Of a DNA stretch of 64,000 nt, positions 33,115-41,390 are shown in pieces; position 1 is the stretch's first letter, and each line of letters begins with the position of its first letter. Source of the DNA: JAGOCV01 sp049445855 (GTDB taxonomy: Bacteria > Pseudomonadota > Gammaproteobacteria > Burkholderiales > Burkholderiaceae_C); the NCBI RefSeq assembly GCF_049445855.1, contig NZ_JBMSDV010000001.1, positions 620,001 to 684,000 on the forward strand, in the 5' to 3' direction. The notes under the pieces were generated by a model. The model saw nothing but the letters and a program-made list of their open reading frames with translations, made no database searches and was not told where the DNA came from. Made by a program: the position numbers and the translations under genes.

Positions 33115-34140
33115 TCACGCAGCAGCCAATCGCTCCTTCGCCAGCTTCGTGCCCGCTGCCAGCGCCTGCAGCTTGCGCCAGGCCACGTCCCGCCCCATCG
33201 GCGCCAAGCCGCAATTCGTGCACGGGAACAGGCGCTCCTTCGGCACGAACTCCAGCGCCCGGCCGATGGTGTCGGCCACTTCCTCGGGTGTTTCGACCAC
33301 GTCGCTGGCCACATCGATCACGCCGACCATCACGTCCTTGCCCGCCAGCAGCTTCATCAGGTCGGGCGGCACATGGGAGTGGATGCACTCCAGGCTCACC
33401 TGATCGATGCTGCTCCTGGCCAGCGCGGGGAACACCGTCTCGTACTGGCGCCATTCGTCACCCAGCGTGCTCTTCCAGTCGGTGTTGGCCTTGATGCCGT
33501 AGCCGTAGCAGATGTGCACCGCCGTCGTGCAAGTCAAGCCTTGCGCAGCGCGCTCGAGCGCCTGCACACCCCAGTCAGCAGCATCCTTCATGTAGACATT
33601 GAAGGCAGGTTCGTCGAACTGGATGATGTCCACGCCATCGGCCTGCAGCGCAAGCGCTTCCTGATTGAGCAGTTCCGCAAACGCGAAGGCCATCTTGACC
33701 TTGTCACCGTAGAAGCGGTCCGCCACGGTGTCGACGATGGTCATGGGCCCGGGCAGGGTGAACTTCAGTTTCTTCTTCGTGTGCGCGCGCGCCAGCTGTG
33801 CCTCGAAGGCATGCACGCGGCCCTTCAGGCGCAGGGCCGACACCACCTGCGGCACCATCGCGTCGTAGCGGTTGTCGCGGATGCCCATCTTCACCTTGTG
33901 CTCGAAGTCGATGCCCTCGACCTGTTCGAGGAAGCCATGCACGAAATGCTGGCGCGACTGCTCGCCGTCGCACACGATGTCCAGGCCCGCGTCTTCCTGC
34001 GCCTTGATCCACAGCAGCGTCGCATCGGCCTTGGCCTGACGAAGCGCATCGCCTTCAGCCATCCACTTGGGCCAGAGCTTGTTGGTTTCTGCCAGCCAGG
34101 CAGGTTTGGGCAGGCTGCCGGCGATGGAGGTTTCAAACAT
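33115..34140 (-). CDS. mesD: Core-MetE methionine synthase, MesD-like
   Basis: 341 residues, corresponding only to the C-terminal catalytic half of cobalamin-independent methionine synthase. Zinc/homocysteine ligands are visible: His209-x-Cys211 (VHICYG), Glu251 (SLECIHS) and Cys310 (CTNCGLAP). FETSIAGSLPKPAWL and FDEPAF are typical. Pairing with a DUF1852 gene identifies it as the MesD type, reported to make methionine without folate as methyl donor and to need the MesX partner and oxygen. Last gene of a unit with mesX (114-base gap). A short hairpin GGTGGC-CAGT-GCCACC at 34228-34243 lies in that gap. Confidence 0.88.
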   Translation of the reverse strand: MFETSIAGSLPKPAWLAETNKLWPKWMAEGDALRQAKADATLLWIKAQEDAGLDIVCDGEQSRQHFVHGFLEQVEGIDFEHKVKMGIRDNRYDAMVPQVVSALRLKGRVHAFEAQLARAHTKKKLKFTLPGPMTIVDTVADRFYGDKVKMAFAFAELLNQEALALQADGVDIIQFDEPAFNVYMKDAADWGVQALERAAQGLTCTTAVHICYGYGIKANTDWKSTLGDEWRQYETVFPALARSSIDQVSLECIHSHVPPDLMKLLAGKDVMVGVIDVASDVVETPEEVADTIGRALEFVPKERLFPCTNCGLAPMGRDVAWRKLQALAAGTKLAKERLAAA

Positions 34141-34254
34141 TGAGGATTCCTTTCAGACTGGATGTGTGTGATGGCCGCTTTCGGGACAGCCTGCCCCATC
34201 AGCCGAGGGATGCATATTGGGTGAAATGGTGGCCAGTGCCACCGGTGCGAGAGT

Positions 34255-35238
34255 TTAGTGCGCGAAATCTGCAGCCCACTGGTCAAGCACGTTTTTGTAC
34301 GGCTTGATGAAGTGCTCTTCCGCAAACTTTCCCTGCTTGACCGCCAGTTGGCTGCGCTCTTCCCGGTCATAGACGATCTGCGTCGACGAGTAGTCCTGGT
34401 GCTTCAGGCTCGGTCGATAGATACTCCCGGCCGCAGAATTGGCGTTGTAGATCTCGGGACGGTAGATCTTCTGGAAGGTTTCCATGGTACTGATGGTGCC
34501 GATCAATTCGAGATCCGTGTAGTCACCCGGCAGATCGCCGTGAAAGTAGAAAGCCAGCGGTGCCACGCTACCCGGTGGCATGAAAAAACGCACCTGCATC
34601 CCCATTTTCGCGAAGTACCGGTCCGTCGAGGACAGTTCATTCTGTTGATACTCGATGCCCAGCACCGGGTGCTGATTCCCGGTCCGCCGATAGGTCTGGC
34701 TGGTCGACACGCTGATGCAGATGACCGGTGGCTTGCCGAAGTGCTCGCTGTAAGTATTCGAGTTGGCAAATTGTCTGAACAGCTTGCCATGCAAGTCACC
34801 AAACCCGTCTGGAACACCGAATTCCGCGCGATCGGCGTTGTAGCCCGGGAGCACGACGCTGAAGTCGTAGTCGCGCACGTAGGAGGAGAAGTTGTTCCCC
34901 ACGATGCCGTCGATGCGTTTGTGCGTCATCTTGTCGAGAATGCTGGTTTTCAGTATTTCGATCAACGGGAATGCAGAAGTGCTGCCCTTGTCGCCGAGGC
35001 TCATCTCGACGGAAATGATCTCCAGTTCGACGGCGTAGCGATCGCCCGTCGGATTGTCCCAATGCGCCAGGGCATTGAAGCGGTTGTCGATCATCCTCAG
35101 TGTGTTGCGCAGGTTCTGCTTCCGACTTGCGCCCCGGGCCAGGTTGGCGAAGTTGGTGGTGATGCGCGTGCTGTCCGATGGTTCATAGTTCTCATCGAAA
35201 CGGATGCTCTTGAGATTGAAGGCAAGTTCTTCGTTCAT
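34255..35238 (-). CDS. mesX: DUF1852 protein, MesX-like partner of core-MetE
   Basis: 327 residues, full length for DUF1852. Recognised by the N-terminus FNLKSIRFDENYEPSDSTR, TNFANLARG and the C-terminal FKPY-type ending with PYKNVLDQWAADF. The family has been shown in Acinetobacter to be required for MesD activity; its biochemical role is unknown, possibly supplying the methyl group. Its ATG overlaps the stop of the truncated flavin reductase gene (ATGA), so the three genes form one operon. No cofactor motif is obvious. Confidence 0.88.
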   Translation of the reverse strand: MNEELAFNLKSIRFDENYEPSDSTRITTNFANLARGASRKQNLRNTLRMIDNRFNALAHWDNPTGDRYAVELEIISVEMSLGDKGSTSAFPLIEILKTSILDKMTHKRIDGIVGNNFSSYVRDYDFSVVLPGYNADRAEFGVPDGFGDLHGKLFRQFANSNTYSEHFGKPPVICISVSTSQTYRRTGNQHPVLGIEYQQNELSSTDRYFAKMGMQVRFFMPPGSVAPLAFYFHGDLPGDYTDLELIGTISTMETFQKIYRPEIYNANSAAGSIYRPSLKHQDYSSTQIVYDREERSQLAVKQGKFAEEHFIKPYKNVLDQWAADFAH

Positions 35239-35648
35239 GGAAATGTAGCGATGGAGTTCTTCAGAGAGGAGAGGGCAAGGGTCGGTCTGGCATGGCGCGC
35301 CAGCCCCATCAACGGCAATGCCCGCTGGATCGCCAACCTGGCCCGCTCGATGAGGGCTTCATCGCGCAGGCGGTAGTCCACAAAATCCTTGTCGGTCGCG
35401 TAGACGCCCAGCGGCAACATGCGTGCCTGGAAGAAGCTGAACAGCGGTCGTAGCTGGTGATCGATCACCAGGGCATGGCGCTCACTGCCGCCATTGGCCG
35501 CCAGCAGGACGGGCTTGTCGACCAGGGCGTCCTGATGAATGAAGTCGAAGAAGTGTTTGAACAGTCCCGCGTACGAGCCACGGAAGACCGGTGTTGCCAC
35601 GACAGAACGAAATGGGCGTGTCATTGATCGGATGCTAGCCACCGACAT
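35235..35648 (-). pseudogene. NAD(P)H-dependent FMN reductase, N-terminus missing
   Basis: 137 codons matching only the distal part of an SsuE/MsuE-type flavin reductase: VVATPVFRGSYAGLFKHFFDFI, then PVLLAANGGSERHALVIDHQLRPLF (split here) and a C-terminal helix. The N-terminal ~60-70 residues with the FMN phosphate loop (GSxxxxSRT) are absent. Going upstream there is an in-frame TAA within 20 bases and then the divergent LysR gene, so nothing is left to encode them. It overlaps mesX by four bases, so its remaining job may be translational coupling. It could be residually expressed from ATG 35648. Confidence 0.75.
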
Positions 35649-35677
35649 CCATGAAGTAAAATGGTATTACTACATTA

Positions 35678-35687
35678 ATTCATGAAT
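35678..35687. promoter_or_regulatory. Palindrome in the MetR-like/mes divergent promoter
   Basis: ATTCATGAAT is a perfect 10-bp palindrome 13 bases before the LysR start; related words (ATGAAG at 35651, TTGAATG at 35697) sit on either side. It includes the TTCA and TGAA halves of the E. coli MetR box (TGAA-N5-TTCA) but in reversed spacing, so the assignment is tentative. Confidence 0.35.
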
Positions 35688-35699
35688 CTGGATCATTGA

Positions 35700-36620
35700 A
35701 TGCTTGAGCGCATCCACCTCAACATCGTGCAGCAGGTCGAGAAGCAAGGGTCGCTGACTGCGGCTGCGGGCGTCTTGAACCTGACCCAGTCGGCGCTGAG
35801 CCACAGCATGAAGAAACTCGAACATCAACTGGGCACGGACGTCTGGCTGCGCGAAGGCCGAAGCCTGCGGCTGACGCAGGCTGGACAGTACCTGCTGGCA
35901 GTCGCGAACCGGGTATTGCCGCAGCTGAATCTGGCCGAGGAGCGGCTCGGCCAGTTTGCGCAAGGCGAGCGCGGCGCGCTGCGCATCGGCATGGAATGCC
36001 ACCCCTGCTACCAGTGGCTGCTCAAAGTGGTTTCGCCGTATCTCGCCGCCTGGCCGGACGTGGATGTGGACGTCAAGCAGAAATTCCAGTTCGGCGGGAT
36101 CGGCGCTCTTTTCGGCTACGAGATCGACATGCTGGTCACACCGGACCCGCTGTTCAAGCCGGGGCTCAAGTTCGAACCCGTGTTCGACTACGAGCAGGTG
36201 CTTGTCGTGGCAAGGGGCCACGCGCTGGCTTCGGCAGACTACGTGAAGCCCAGGCAGCTGACCCAGGAAGTGCTCATCAGCTATCCGGTGGACATCGAGC
36301 GCCTGGACATCTACACCCAGTTCCTGCTGCCGGCGGGCGTCACGCCAAAGCGCCACAAAGCCATTGAAACCACGGACATCATGGTGCAGATGGTGGCCAG
36401 CGGTCGCGGTGTGGCCGCGCTGCCGCGCTGGCTTGTCGAAGAGTACGCTGACAAAATGGACGTGGTGCCCGTGCGGCTGGGCGCACGCGGCATTGCCAAA
36501 CAGATCTTCCTGGGGGCGCGCGAGACCGACACCGCCATTGACTATGTGCGGGCCTTCATCGACCTGGCCCGCGAGCCTGCGGCCCCAAAAGCACGAGAAG
36601 CACGAAAAGCCAATCGATGA
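35700..36620 (+). CDS. LysR family regulator, MetR-like
   Basis: 306 residues. DNA-binding half: LNIVQQVEKQGSLTAAAGVLNLTQSALSHSMKKLE (given in order), and a ligand-binding half with ALRIGMECHPCYQWLLKVVSPYL, the ECHPCY-type region typical of MetR, which senses homocysteine. Divergent from the mes operon with 51 bases between starts. The expected role is homocysteine-dependent activation of methionine synthesis. The tail (KAREARKANR) is an unusually basic extension. Confidence 0.9.
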   Translation: MLERIHLNIVQQVEKQGSLTAAAGVLNLTQSALSHSMKKLEHQLGTDVWLREGRSLRLTQAGQYLLAVANRVLPQLNLAEERLGQFAQGERGALRIGMECHPCYQWLLKVVSPYLAAWPDVDVDVKQKFQFGGIGALFGYEIDMLVTPDPLFKPGLKFEPVFDYEQVLVVARGHALASADYVKPRQLTQEVLISYPVDIERLDIYTQFLLPAGVTPKRHKAIETTDIMVQMVASGRGVAALPRWLVEEYADKMDVVPVRLGARGIAKQIFLGARETDTAIDYVRAFIDLAREPAAPKAREARKANR

Positions 36621-36654
36621 ACACCATTACTGCACGGAACGCACTACCGCAACG

Positions 36655-37500
36655 TCATGAAGCAGCGGTGGAGATCGCCTCGTAGGTCCGCACCGGAGCG
36701 CGATAGATGCCGTCGCTACCCGGAATCGCTTCAATCAGGAGATTGCGGCCGAGCGGCACGACATCTCCGAAGATGGATGCATACGCGCAGTCAGAGGCAT
36801 CGCGGCCCGAGGTGATGCGCACAAAACCCAGAGGTATGGCCGTACCTGATGGATCAAAGATGTACCAGCGGCCACCGAGATAGGCTTCGACGTAGGCGTG
36901 AAAATCCGGTGGTCCGAGTGCGGGATCGGCTCCATAGTCCAGTCCTGTCGTAAACCGCGCCGGTACGTTGACTGCGCGGCAAAGTGCAATCATCAGGTGC
37001 GCAAAGTCCCGGCATACGCCCTTGCCTTGCATGAGCGTCTGTTCGGCACTCGTGGTCCCGCTGGAGCTACCGGATTCGAAGGCGATGCGGCGATTGACCC
37101 AGTCGCAAATGGCCTGCACACGGCTGTAGCCTTGCCACATGTGACCGAACTCCAGCATCGCGAGTGCATTGAGCTTGTCTGACTCGCAGTAGCGGCTGGG
37201 GTACAGGTAAGGAATCACGTCGCCGGGGAGGTCCGAAACCCAGGTTTCGGCAACGACGTCCGGATTCTCACGATGGTGCAGCACATCCACCGTGCCTGAG
37301 TACCGCACTGTCAGATCGCCGGCGATTGCTCGCAGGCGGCTGACACGCCGCGCTTGCGGGCCGGTGCTGAGCGTGTGCATCGGAACGTTCTGGCTGAGAG
37401 TCAGCGATTCCGTGACGATGGTCTGCTGCTGGGTCTGTGCCGCAAGGAAGTTGAAGAGGAAATCGGCGCCTGCCGTGCGCACCTGATAGTGCAATTCCAC
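36655..37500 (-). CDS. Transglutaminase-like cysteine protease family protein
   Basis: 281 residues, no signal peptide. N-terminal beta-sandwich (about 1-100) followed by a transglutaminase-fold domain with catalytic Cys163 (GVCRDFAHL), His201 (DFHAYVEA) and Asp216 (FDPSG). Such bacterial proteins are papain-like hydrolases or isopeptidases of unknown substrate, often near peptide-ligase genes, none of which is here. Convergent with the LysR gene, 34 bases apart. Confidence 0.9.
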   Translation of the reverse strand: MELHYQVRTAGADFLFNFLAAQTQQQTIVTESLTLSQNVPMHTLSTGPQARRVSRLRAIAGDLTVRYSGTVDVLHHRENPDVVAETWVSDLPGDVIPYLYPSRYCESDKLNALAMLEFGHMWQGYSRVQAICDWVNRRIAFESGSSSGTTSAEQTLMQGKGVCRDFAHLMIALCRAVNVPARFTTGLDYGADPALGPPDFHAYVEAYLGGRWYIFDPSGTAIPLGFVRITSGRDASDCAYASIFGDVVPLGRNLLIEAIPGSDGIYRAPVRTYEAISTAAS

Positions 37501-37532
37501 TTCATACCTCAGCCGTATGGCTTTCGCGGTGT

Positions 37533-37826
37533 TCAGTACCGTCCCCCGCCGTTCTGGTAGCCACCACCGCTTCGCTTTTCCATGGGGCGCGCAACGTTGA
37601 CCGTCAGCGCGCGTCCGCCGACGGACTTGCCATTCATGCCGTCGATGGCGGTTTGCGCTTCGTTGGCCGAAGACATTTCCACGAAGCCAAAGCCTTTGGA
37701 ACGACCGCTTTCGCGATCGATGACGACCTTGGCCGAATTCACGGTGCCGTATTCAGCAAACTGGTGCTGCAGGGTCGAATCGTCGACGTCGTAGGAGAGA
37801 TTACCGATATAGAGCTTGTTTTCCAT
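37533..37826 (-). CDS. RRM-domain RNA-binding protein
   Basis: 97 residues: one RNA recognition motif with RNP2 LYIGNL (5-10) and RNP1 KGFGFVEM (44-51), then a short Gly-rich tail (RSGGGYQNGGGRY), the layout of bacterial and plant glycine-rich RNA-binding proteins, usually cold-induced RNA chaperones. 63 bases downstream of infA2 on the same strand, probably one transcript. Confidence 0.95.
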   Translation of the reverse strand: MENKLYIGNLSYDVDDSTLQHQFAEYGTVNSAKVVIDRESGRSKGFGFVEMSSANEAQTAIDGMNGKSVGGRALTVNVARPMEKRSGGGYQNGGGRY

Positions 37827-37889
37827 GATGGACCTTTGATGAAACTGAATATGCGCCGCAAGGGCGCGTCGATGGCGTGGGTACGCCCA

Positions 37890-38159
37890 CTATCTGCGTG
37901 GAAAGCGCCGTACAGCTGGTGGCGCCCCTCCGACGCGAGGTGCGATATGGCGGAACGTGATCCGCCCCTTGTTGATGTCGTAGGGTGACATTTCAAGGGA
38001 AACCTTGTCGCCCGCCAACACGCGGATGCGGTGCTTGCGCATCTTTCCGCCGGCGTAGGCAATGAGTTGGTGACCGTTGTCCAGGGTCACGCGGAAGCGC
38101 GAATCCGGCAACACTTCATCCACTTTGCCGTGGACCTCGATGAGTTCTTCTTTTGCCAC
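37890..38159 (-). CDS. infA: Translation initiation factor IF-1, second-copy type
   Basis: 89 residues, an S1/OB-fold protein with MAKEELIEVHGKVDEVLPDSRF and KMRKHRIRVLAGDKV. The standard IF-1 is 72 residues and lies in the ribosomal-protein operon; this one has a 17-residue Pro/Arg-rich C-terminal extension (VGGAPPAVRRFPRR) and neighbours an RRM gene, so it is the extra infA copy common in betaproteobacteria. Possibly used in cold or stress. Nine bases after the small gene upstream. Confidence 0.93.
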   Translation of the reverse strand: MAKEELIEVHGKVDEVLPDSRFRVTLDNGHQLIAYAGGKMRKHRIRVLAGDKVSLEMSPYDINKGRITFRHIAPRVGGAPPAVRRFPRR

Positions 38160-38168
38160 AGGAACCTT

Positions 38169-38378
38169 TCAGTTGAGGCCGTGAAGAGCGAGGCTGCGGC
38201 CATGGTGGATGGCATAACGCTGAGCCTGCTTGTCGCAACTGAATGTCGGAACGAAGCGGAACACACGGTCGTACATGCCCCGGCGTATCGAAACCGAAGC
38301 CGAATAGCTGCCGGTGGGCATCAGTCTGGTGAGCGGCGTGACAACAAACTTGCCCACCGTGAACGTTGCATTGATCAT
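38169..38378 (-). CDS. Small conserved-looking protein upstream of infA2
   Basis: 69 residues from ATG 38378 (MINATFTVGKFVVTPLTRL). The frame continues upstream to 38639, but that part is arginine/proline-rich nonsense. The central PTGSYSASVSIRRG and DRVFRFVPTF segments and the final RYAIHHGRSLAL look like a small beta-alpha domain of a family that I believe recurs in Burkholderiales next to cold-shock genes; I cannot name it. No clear ribosome-binding site. First gene of the small protein-infA2-RRM unit. Confidence 0.6.
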   Translation of the reverse strand: MINATFTVGKFVVTPLTRLMPTGSYSASVSIRRGMYDRVFRFVPTFSCDKQAQRYAIHHGRSLALHGLN

Positions 38379-38418
38379 GAGAAATACGGTCCCAACTCGG
38401 ACCGCATGAAGAAGATGA

Positions 38419-38433
38419 GCATCCCGGGGATGC
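38419..38433 (-). other. Hairpin in the leader of the infA2 operon
   Basis: GCATCCC-G-GGGATGC is a perfect 7-bp inverted repeat 41 bases before the small gene. With its one-base centre it would form a tight cruciform or operator rather than a good RNA loop. A long leader is usual for cold-shock genes, so this is a possible control element. Confidence 0.35.
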
Positions 38434-38701
38434 GAGAGACGACGCGAGTCGCACGGAACTCCGGCCCGCTGGGATATGTTGGGACTGGAGGAAATTCGCC
38501 GCAGGGGACGTTCGACGGGGCGCAACTGGGGGGAGCGCCATTTTGAAACCGCGCGGCAACATAGCCGCGGGAGAGTGTCAGACGGGGCACTGCAAGGGCG
38601 AAACGCTGCAGCGCCCGCCCATTGTACTCTCATTCGCACTGCAACGTTCGCGCACAGTGCAACATCCGGCAGAAATTACATCTGGGACTTTCCGGCCGAC
38701 C

Positions 38702-39058
38702 GTGCAATCATGGGGCAATCCGCGGTATCTCCACGGCAAGAATGAAAATATCTATCCATATCTTTACTGTGCATGTGGCGCCCTGTTGGGCTGGATCATC
38801 AGCGGGTTGAGTGCCGACGCTCAACGCATGTTTCGACTCGAGGCCGTACTTGTGGGGACTGCGGGGGCTGCACTGGGAGGGCTGGTGATCGGGGATATTG
38901 TCTGGTCCTCCACCGCGACATCCGATTTCTCGATCGGCAAGCTTGCCCTGGCGACCGCCGGCGCTTCGATCCTTCTTTTCCTGCTCTTCCGATTCAAGAA
39001 GGCCGTAGGGCCGCTGCGTCCACACAAACAGAGATCCAGGCACCGGTTCTACGATTGA
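38702..39058 (+). CDS. Small membrane protein, GlsB/YeaQ/YmgE-like (start uncertain)
   Basis: At least three hydrophobic stretches: YLYCACGALLGWIISGL, AVLVGTAGAALGGLVIGDIV and LALATAGASILLFLLF, with a basic C-terminus (RPHKQRSRHRFYD). The glycine-rich second segment resembles the GlsB/YeaQ/YmgE transglycosylase-associated family. The frame is open from ATG 38543, but the first part is unlike a protein; I use the in-frame GTG at 38702 (118 residues) as a best guess, with no good Shine-Dalgarno. Divergent from the infA2 operon. Confidence 0.5.
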   Translation: MQSWGNPRYLHGKNENIYPYLYCACGALLGWIISGLSADAQRMFRLEAVLVGTAGAALGGLVIGDIVWSSTATSDFSIGKLALATAGASILLFLLFRFKKAVGPLRPHKQRSRHRFYD

Positions 39059-39084
39059 ACCAGCGCAAGGCGCCAGGAGCGACT

Positions 39085-39831
39085 TCAGCGTGCCGGTGAT
39101 GCAAGCGCGATCGCATCGGCGCCCGCGGGGAACCTCAGCCGCCCGAGAAAATCGTCCGCCGCAGCAAGAACGGCTTCGGCCACGTCCGCTTCTGTGGTCA
39201 CGGCGGCCGGGTTCGCGAATGCGGCAAAGATCGGGCGTGCAAAGGGCTCGTAGGCGGGCGGGATCAAACCGCTCATGCGTGCGCCGCCGTTCTCGGTGAA
39301 TCGGGTGGTCGGCGCATATCCGGGTTCGACGAGTTTCACGCGAATGTCGAAGGACGCGAGTTCGAACGCCAGCGACGCGGTAAAGCCCTCGATGGCCATC
39401 TTGCTGCCGGTATAGACGGCGGCCAGTGGCATGGGTGTGAGCGTCACGCTGGAGGTCACGTTGACGATGACGCCGCTGCGGCGCTCGCGCATCTGGGGAA
39501 TCACCGCTTGCGTCATCGCCATCACGCCGAGCGTGTTCGTTTCGAAGACTTCGCGGACGGTTGCCATCGGCGTGACCTCGAACGCTCCGACGACGCCGAT
39601 GCCCGCATTGTTGACGAGTGCATCGATGGGGCCTGCGGCCTTGATGGCGGCGGCAATGCTTTGTTCGCAGGTCACGTCCAAGGGCAGCACGAGCAGTCTT
39701 CCGGATTCGGGCAGCAAGCCTTCGCGCGGCGAGCGCATGGTCGCCACGACCCTCCATCCATGTGCGAGGAAGTGGCGGGCGGTTTCGAGACCGTAACCGG
39801 ACGAGCAGCCAGTGATGAGCACGGTTTTCAT
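39085..39831 (-). CDS. Short-chain dehydrogenase/reductase
   Basis: 248 residues. Rossmann motif ITGCSSGYGLETA (about 6-18), NNAGIGVVG, catalytic Ser in VNVTSSVTL and YTGSK with Tyr/Lys at about 139/143. Classical NAD(P)-dependent SDR. Divergent from an AraC regulator, a frequent pairing in which the regulator controls the SDR. Substrate unknown. Confidence 0.93.
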   Translation of the reverse strand: MKTVLITGCSSGYGLETARHFLAHGWRVVATMRSPREGLLPESGRLLVLPLDVTCEQSIAAAIKAAGPIDALVNNAGIGVVGAFEVTPMATVREVFETNTLGVMAMTQAVIPQMRERRSGVIVNVTSSVTLTPMPLAAVYTGSKMAIEGFTASLAFELASFDIRVKLVEPGYAPTTRFTENGGARMSGLIPPAYEPFARPIFAAFANPAAVTTEADVAEAVLAAADDFLGRLRFPAGADAIALASPAR

Positions 39832-39886
39832 TGCAGATTTCCTTGGGTGTGTTGAAAGTACCCGAACGATATCTGCCGTGGGAAGA

Positions 39887-39905
39887 ACTATCTACAATGG
39901 ATAGT
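39887..39905. promoter_or_regulatory. Candidate AraC/SDR operator
   Basis: ACTATC-TACAATG-GATAGT is a perfect 6-bp inverted repeat with a seven-base centre; a further GATAG follows at 39921. It lies between the SDR start (39831) and the AraC start I prefer (39933), where an autoregulated operator would be expected. Confidence 0.45.
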
Positions 39906-39932
39906 CCACATTTCATTTGCGATAGTCCTGTC

Positions 39933-40901
39933 ATGACCGACCCGCTCGCCCAAGTCATCGCGCTCATGAATCCGCGTGCCATCTACTCCAAGGTGATCAG
40001 CGGCGCAGGGTCTTGGGCTGTCCGTTATTCGAAGTTCGGCCAGCCCAGCTTCTGCACCATGCTCGAAGGCGAATGCGTGCTGGCCGTGGATGGACAGCCG
40101 CCACTGGCGCTCATCGCCGGGGACTTCGTGCTGATGCCCGCCACGCCCGGCTTCACCCTTTCGAGCTTCTCGCCGGCAGTTCCCGTATTCATGGATCCGA
40201 TGAAGGCTGCGCGCGATGCAACCGAAATCCGGCATGGCAAGCGGGACGGCCCACCCGACGTCCGCATGCTCGGCGGTTACTTCGACTTCGATTCTCCCGA
40301 CGCCGGGCTGCTCGTGTCCTTGCTTCCGTCGTTGTTGCACATGCGCGGCGTCGAGCGGATGACGCAGCTGGTCCAGCTGGTGCGCAATGAATCGGTGGAG
40401 CAAAAGCCGGCCCGCGACTTGATCCTGGAGCGGCTGGTCGAAGTGCTGCTGGTGGAGGCGCTGCGCAGCGCACCTTGTGAGAGTGCGCCGCCGGGTCTGT
40501 TGCGCGCGATGGGCGACCCGCGCCTCGCCGCTGCGCTACGGCAGATCCACGGCAACCCTGCACATCCCTGGACTGTCGAAGATCTCGCTGCGGTCGCAGC
40601 ACTCTCCCGTTCAGCCTTCTTTGCCCGGTTTTCGAAAGCAGTAGGCATTCCACCCATGGAATACCTGATCTCATGGCGAATGGCTGTTGCCAAGAACCTG
40701 CTCGGTCGCGATGGCCTCGACATTGCGGAAGTGGCCGGACGCGTTGGCTACAGTTCAGCCAGCACATTCAGCACCGCGTTCGCCCGCCACGTGGGGCAAG
40801 CGCCAGGGCGGTTCTCGAGGGTCAGGCGTGCGCACCCGCGCGCAGCGTCAGGAACTCGGCTTCGTATTCCTTCGCCAGCTGCGTTTTCTGGGACGCCGTA
40901 A
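39933..40901 (+). CDS. AraC family regulator with N-terminal cupin (cupin_6)
   Basis: 322 residues from ATG 39933 (MTDPLAQVIALMNPRA), the usual start of cupin_6 AraC proteins; ATGs at 39897 and 39831 are in frame but would add an atypical leader and sit on an inverted repeat. The ligand domain has FCTMLEGECVLAVDG and GDFVLMPATPGF. The DNA-binding half has VEDLAAVAALSRSAFFARFSK and VAGRVGYSSASTFSTAFARHVG. The last ~27 residues run antisense into the hemerythrin gene (80-base overlap), beyond the point where relatives end. Confidence 0.9.
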   Translation: MTDPLAQVIALMNPRAIYSKVISGAGSWAVRYSKFGQPSFCTMLEGECVLAVDGQPPLALIAGDFVLMPATPGFTLSSFSPAVPVFMDPMKAARDATEIRHGKRDGPPDVRMLGGYFDFDSPDAGLLVSLLPSLLHMRGVERMTQLVQLVRNESVEQKPARDLILERLVEVLLVEALRSAPCESAPPGLLRAMGDPRLAAALRQIHGNPAHPWTVEDLAAVAALSRSAFFARFSKAVGIPPMEYLISWRMAVAKNLLGRDGLDIAEVAGRVGYSSASTFSTAFARHVGQAPGRFSRVRRAHPRAASGTRLRIPSPAAFSGTP

Positions 40902-41271
40902 GCACCTTGCCCGCCTCCTGGAAAAATTTGGTTTCCTCTTCCTCGAGGTGGTGCTTCACCTTGTGCGCCAGCTTTTTCGCGTGCTCCATCCACGCGCTGC
41001 CTTCGGGGTCGAGCTTCTCCATGTCTTCCACCATCTCGTCCATTTCATGGTGCTCGGCGATGGCATGGCGTGACGCGTCCACGGTGACGTCGTGTTCGAA
41101 CAGCGGCACGTAGAAACAACGCTCCTCTGCCGTCTCGTGGGCCTTGAGTTCCTGTTTCAAATCTTCGAAGACACGCTGGCGCGCATCCTTCTGCGTGCGG
41201 CTGGAAACCAGCTGCGCAACCAGGGCGCGCTGGGTATCGTGGCTGACTCGTAGGGCTTCGAATATGTTCAT
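40822..41271 (-). CDS. Hemerythrin HHE domain protein
   Basis: 149 residues, four-helix bundle with His/Glu metal ligands in AHETAEERCFY, AEHHEMDEMVEDM and VKHHLEEEETKFF. Bacterial HHE proteins bind a di-iron centre and sense O2, NO or oxidative stress. ATG 41271 gives MNIFEALRVSHD. The 3' end overlaps the convergent AraC gene by 80 bases; both ends are plausible in their own families, so the overlap appears real. Confidence 0.9.
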   Translation of the reverse strand: MNIFEALRVSHDTQRALVAQLVSSRTQKDARQRVFEDLKQELKAHETAEERCFYVPLFEHDVTVDASRHAIAEHHEMDEMVEDMEKLDPEGSAWMEHAKKLAHKVKHHLEEEETKFFQEAGKVLTASQKTQLAKEYEAEFLTLRAGAHA

Positions 41272-41390
41272 GCGGCGAGTCTGGCCCCATCCGCCCTCTC
41301 CGCCTGTAGGCGGTCATGCCGCGCGGATGCCAGTCACTGCAGGAAAATCCCGTGCGGATCATTTGCCTGCAAAAGCGCGACGCCCGGATT

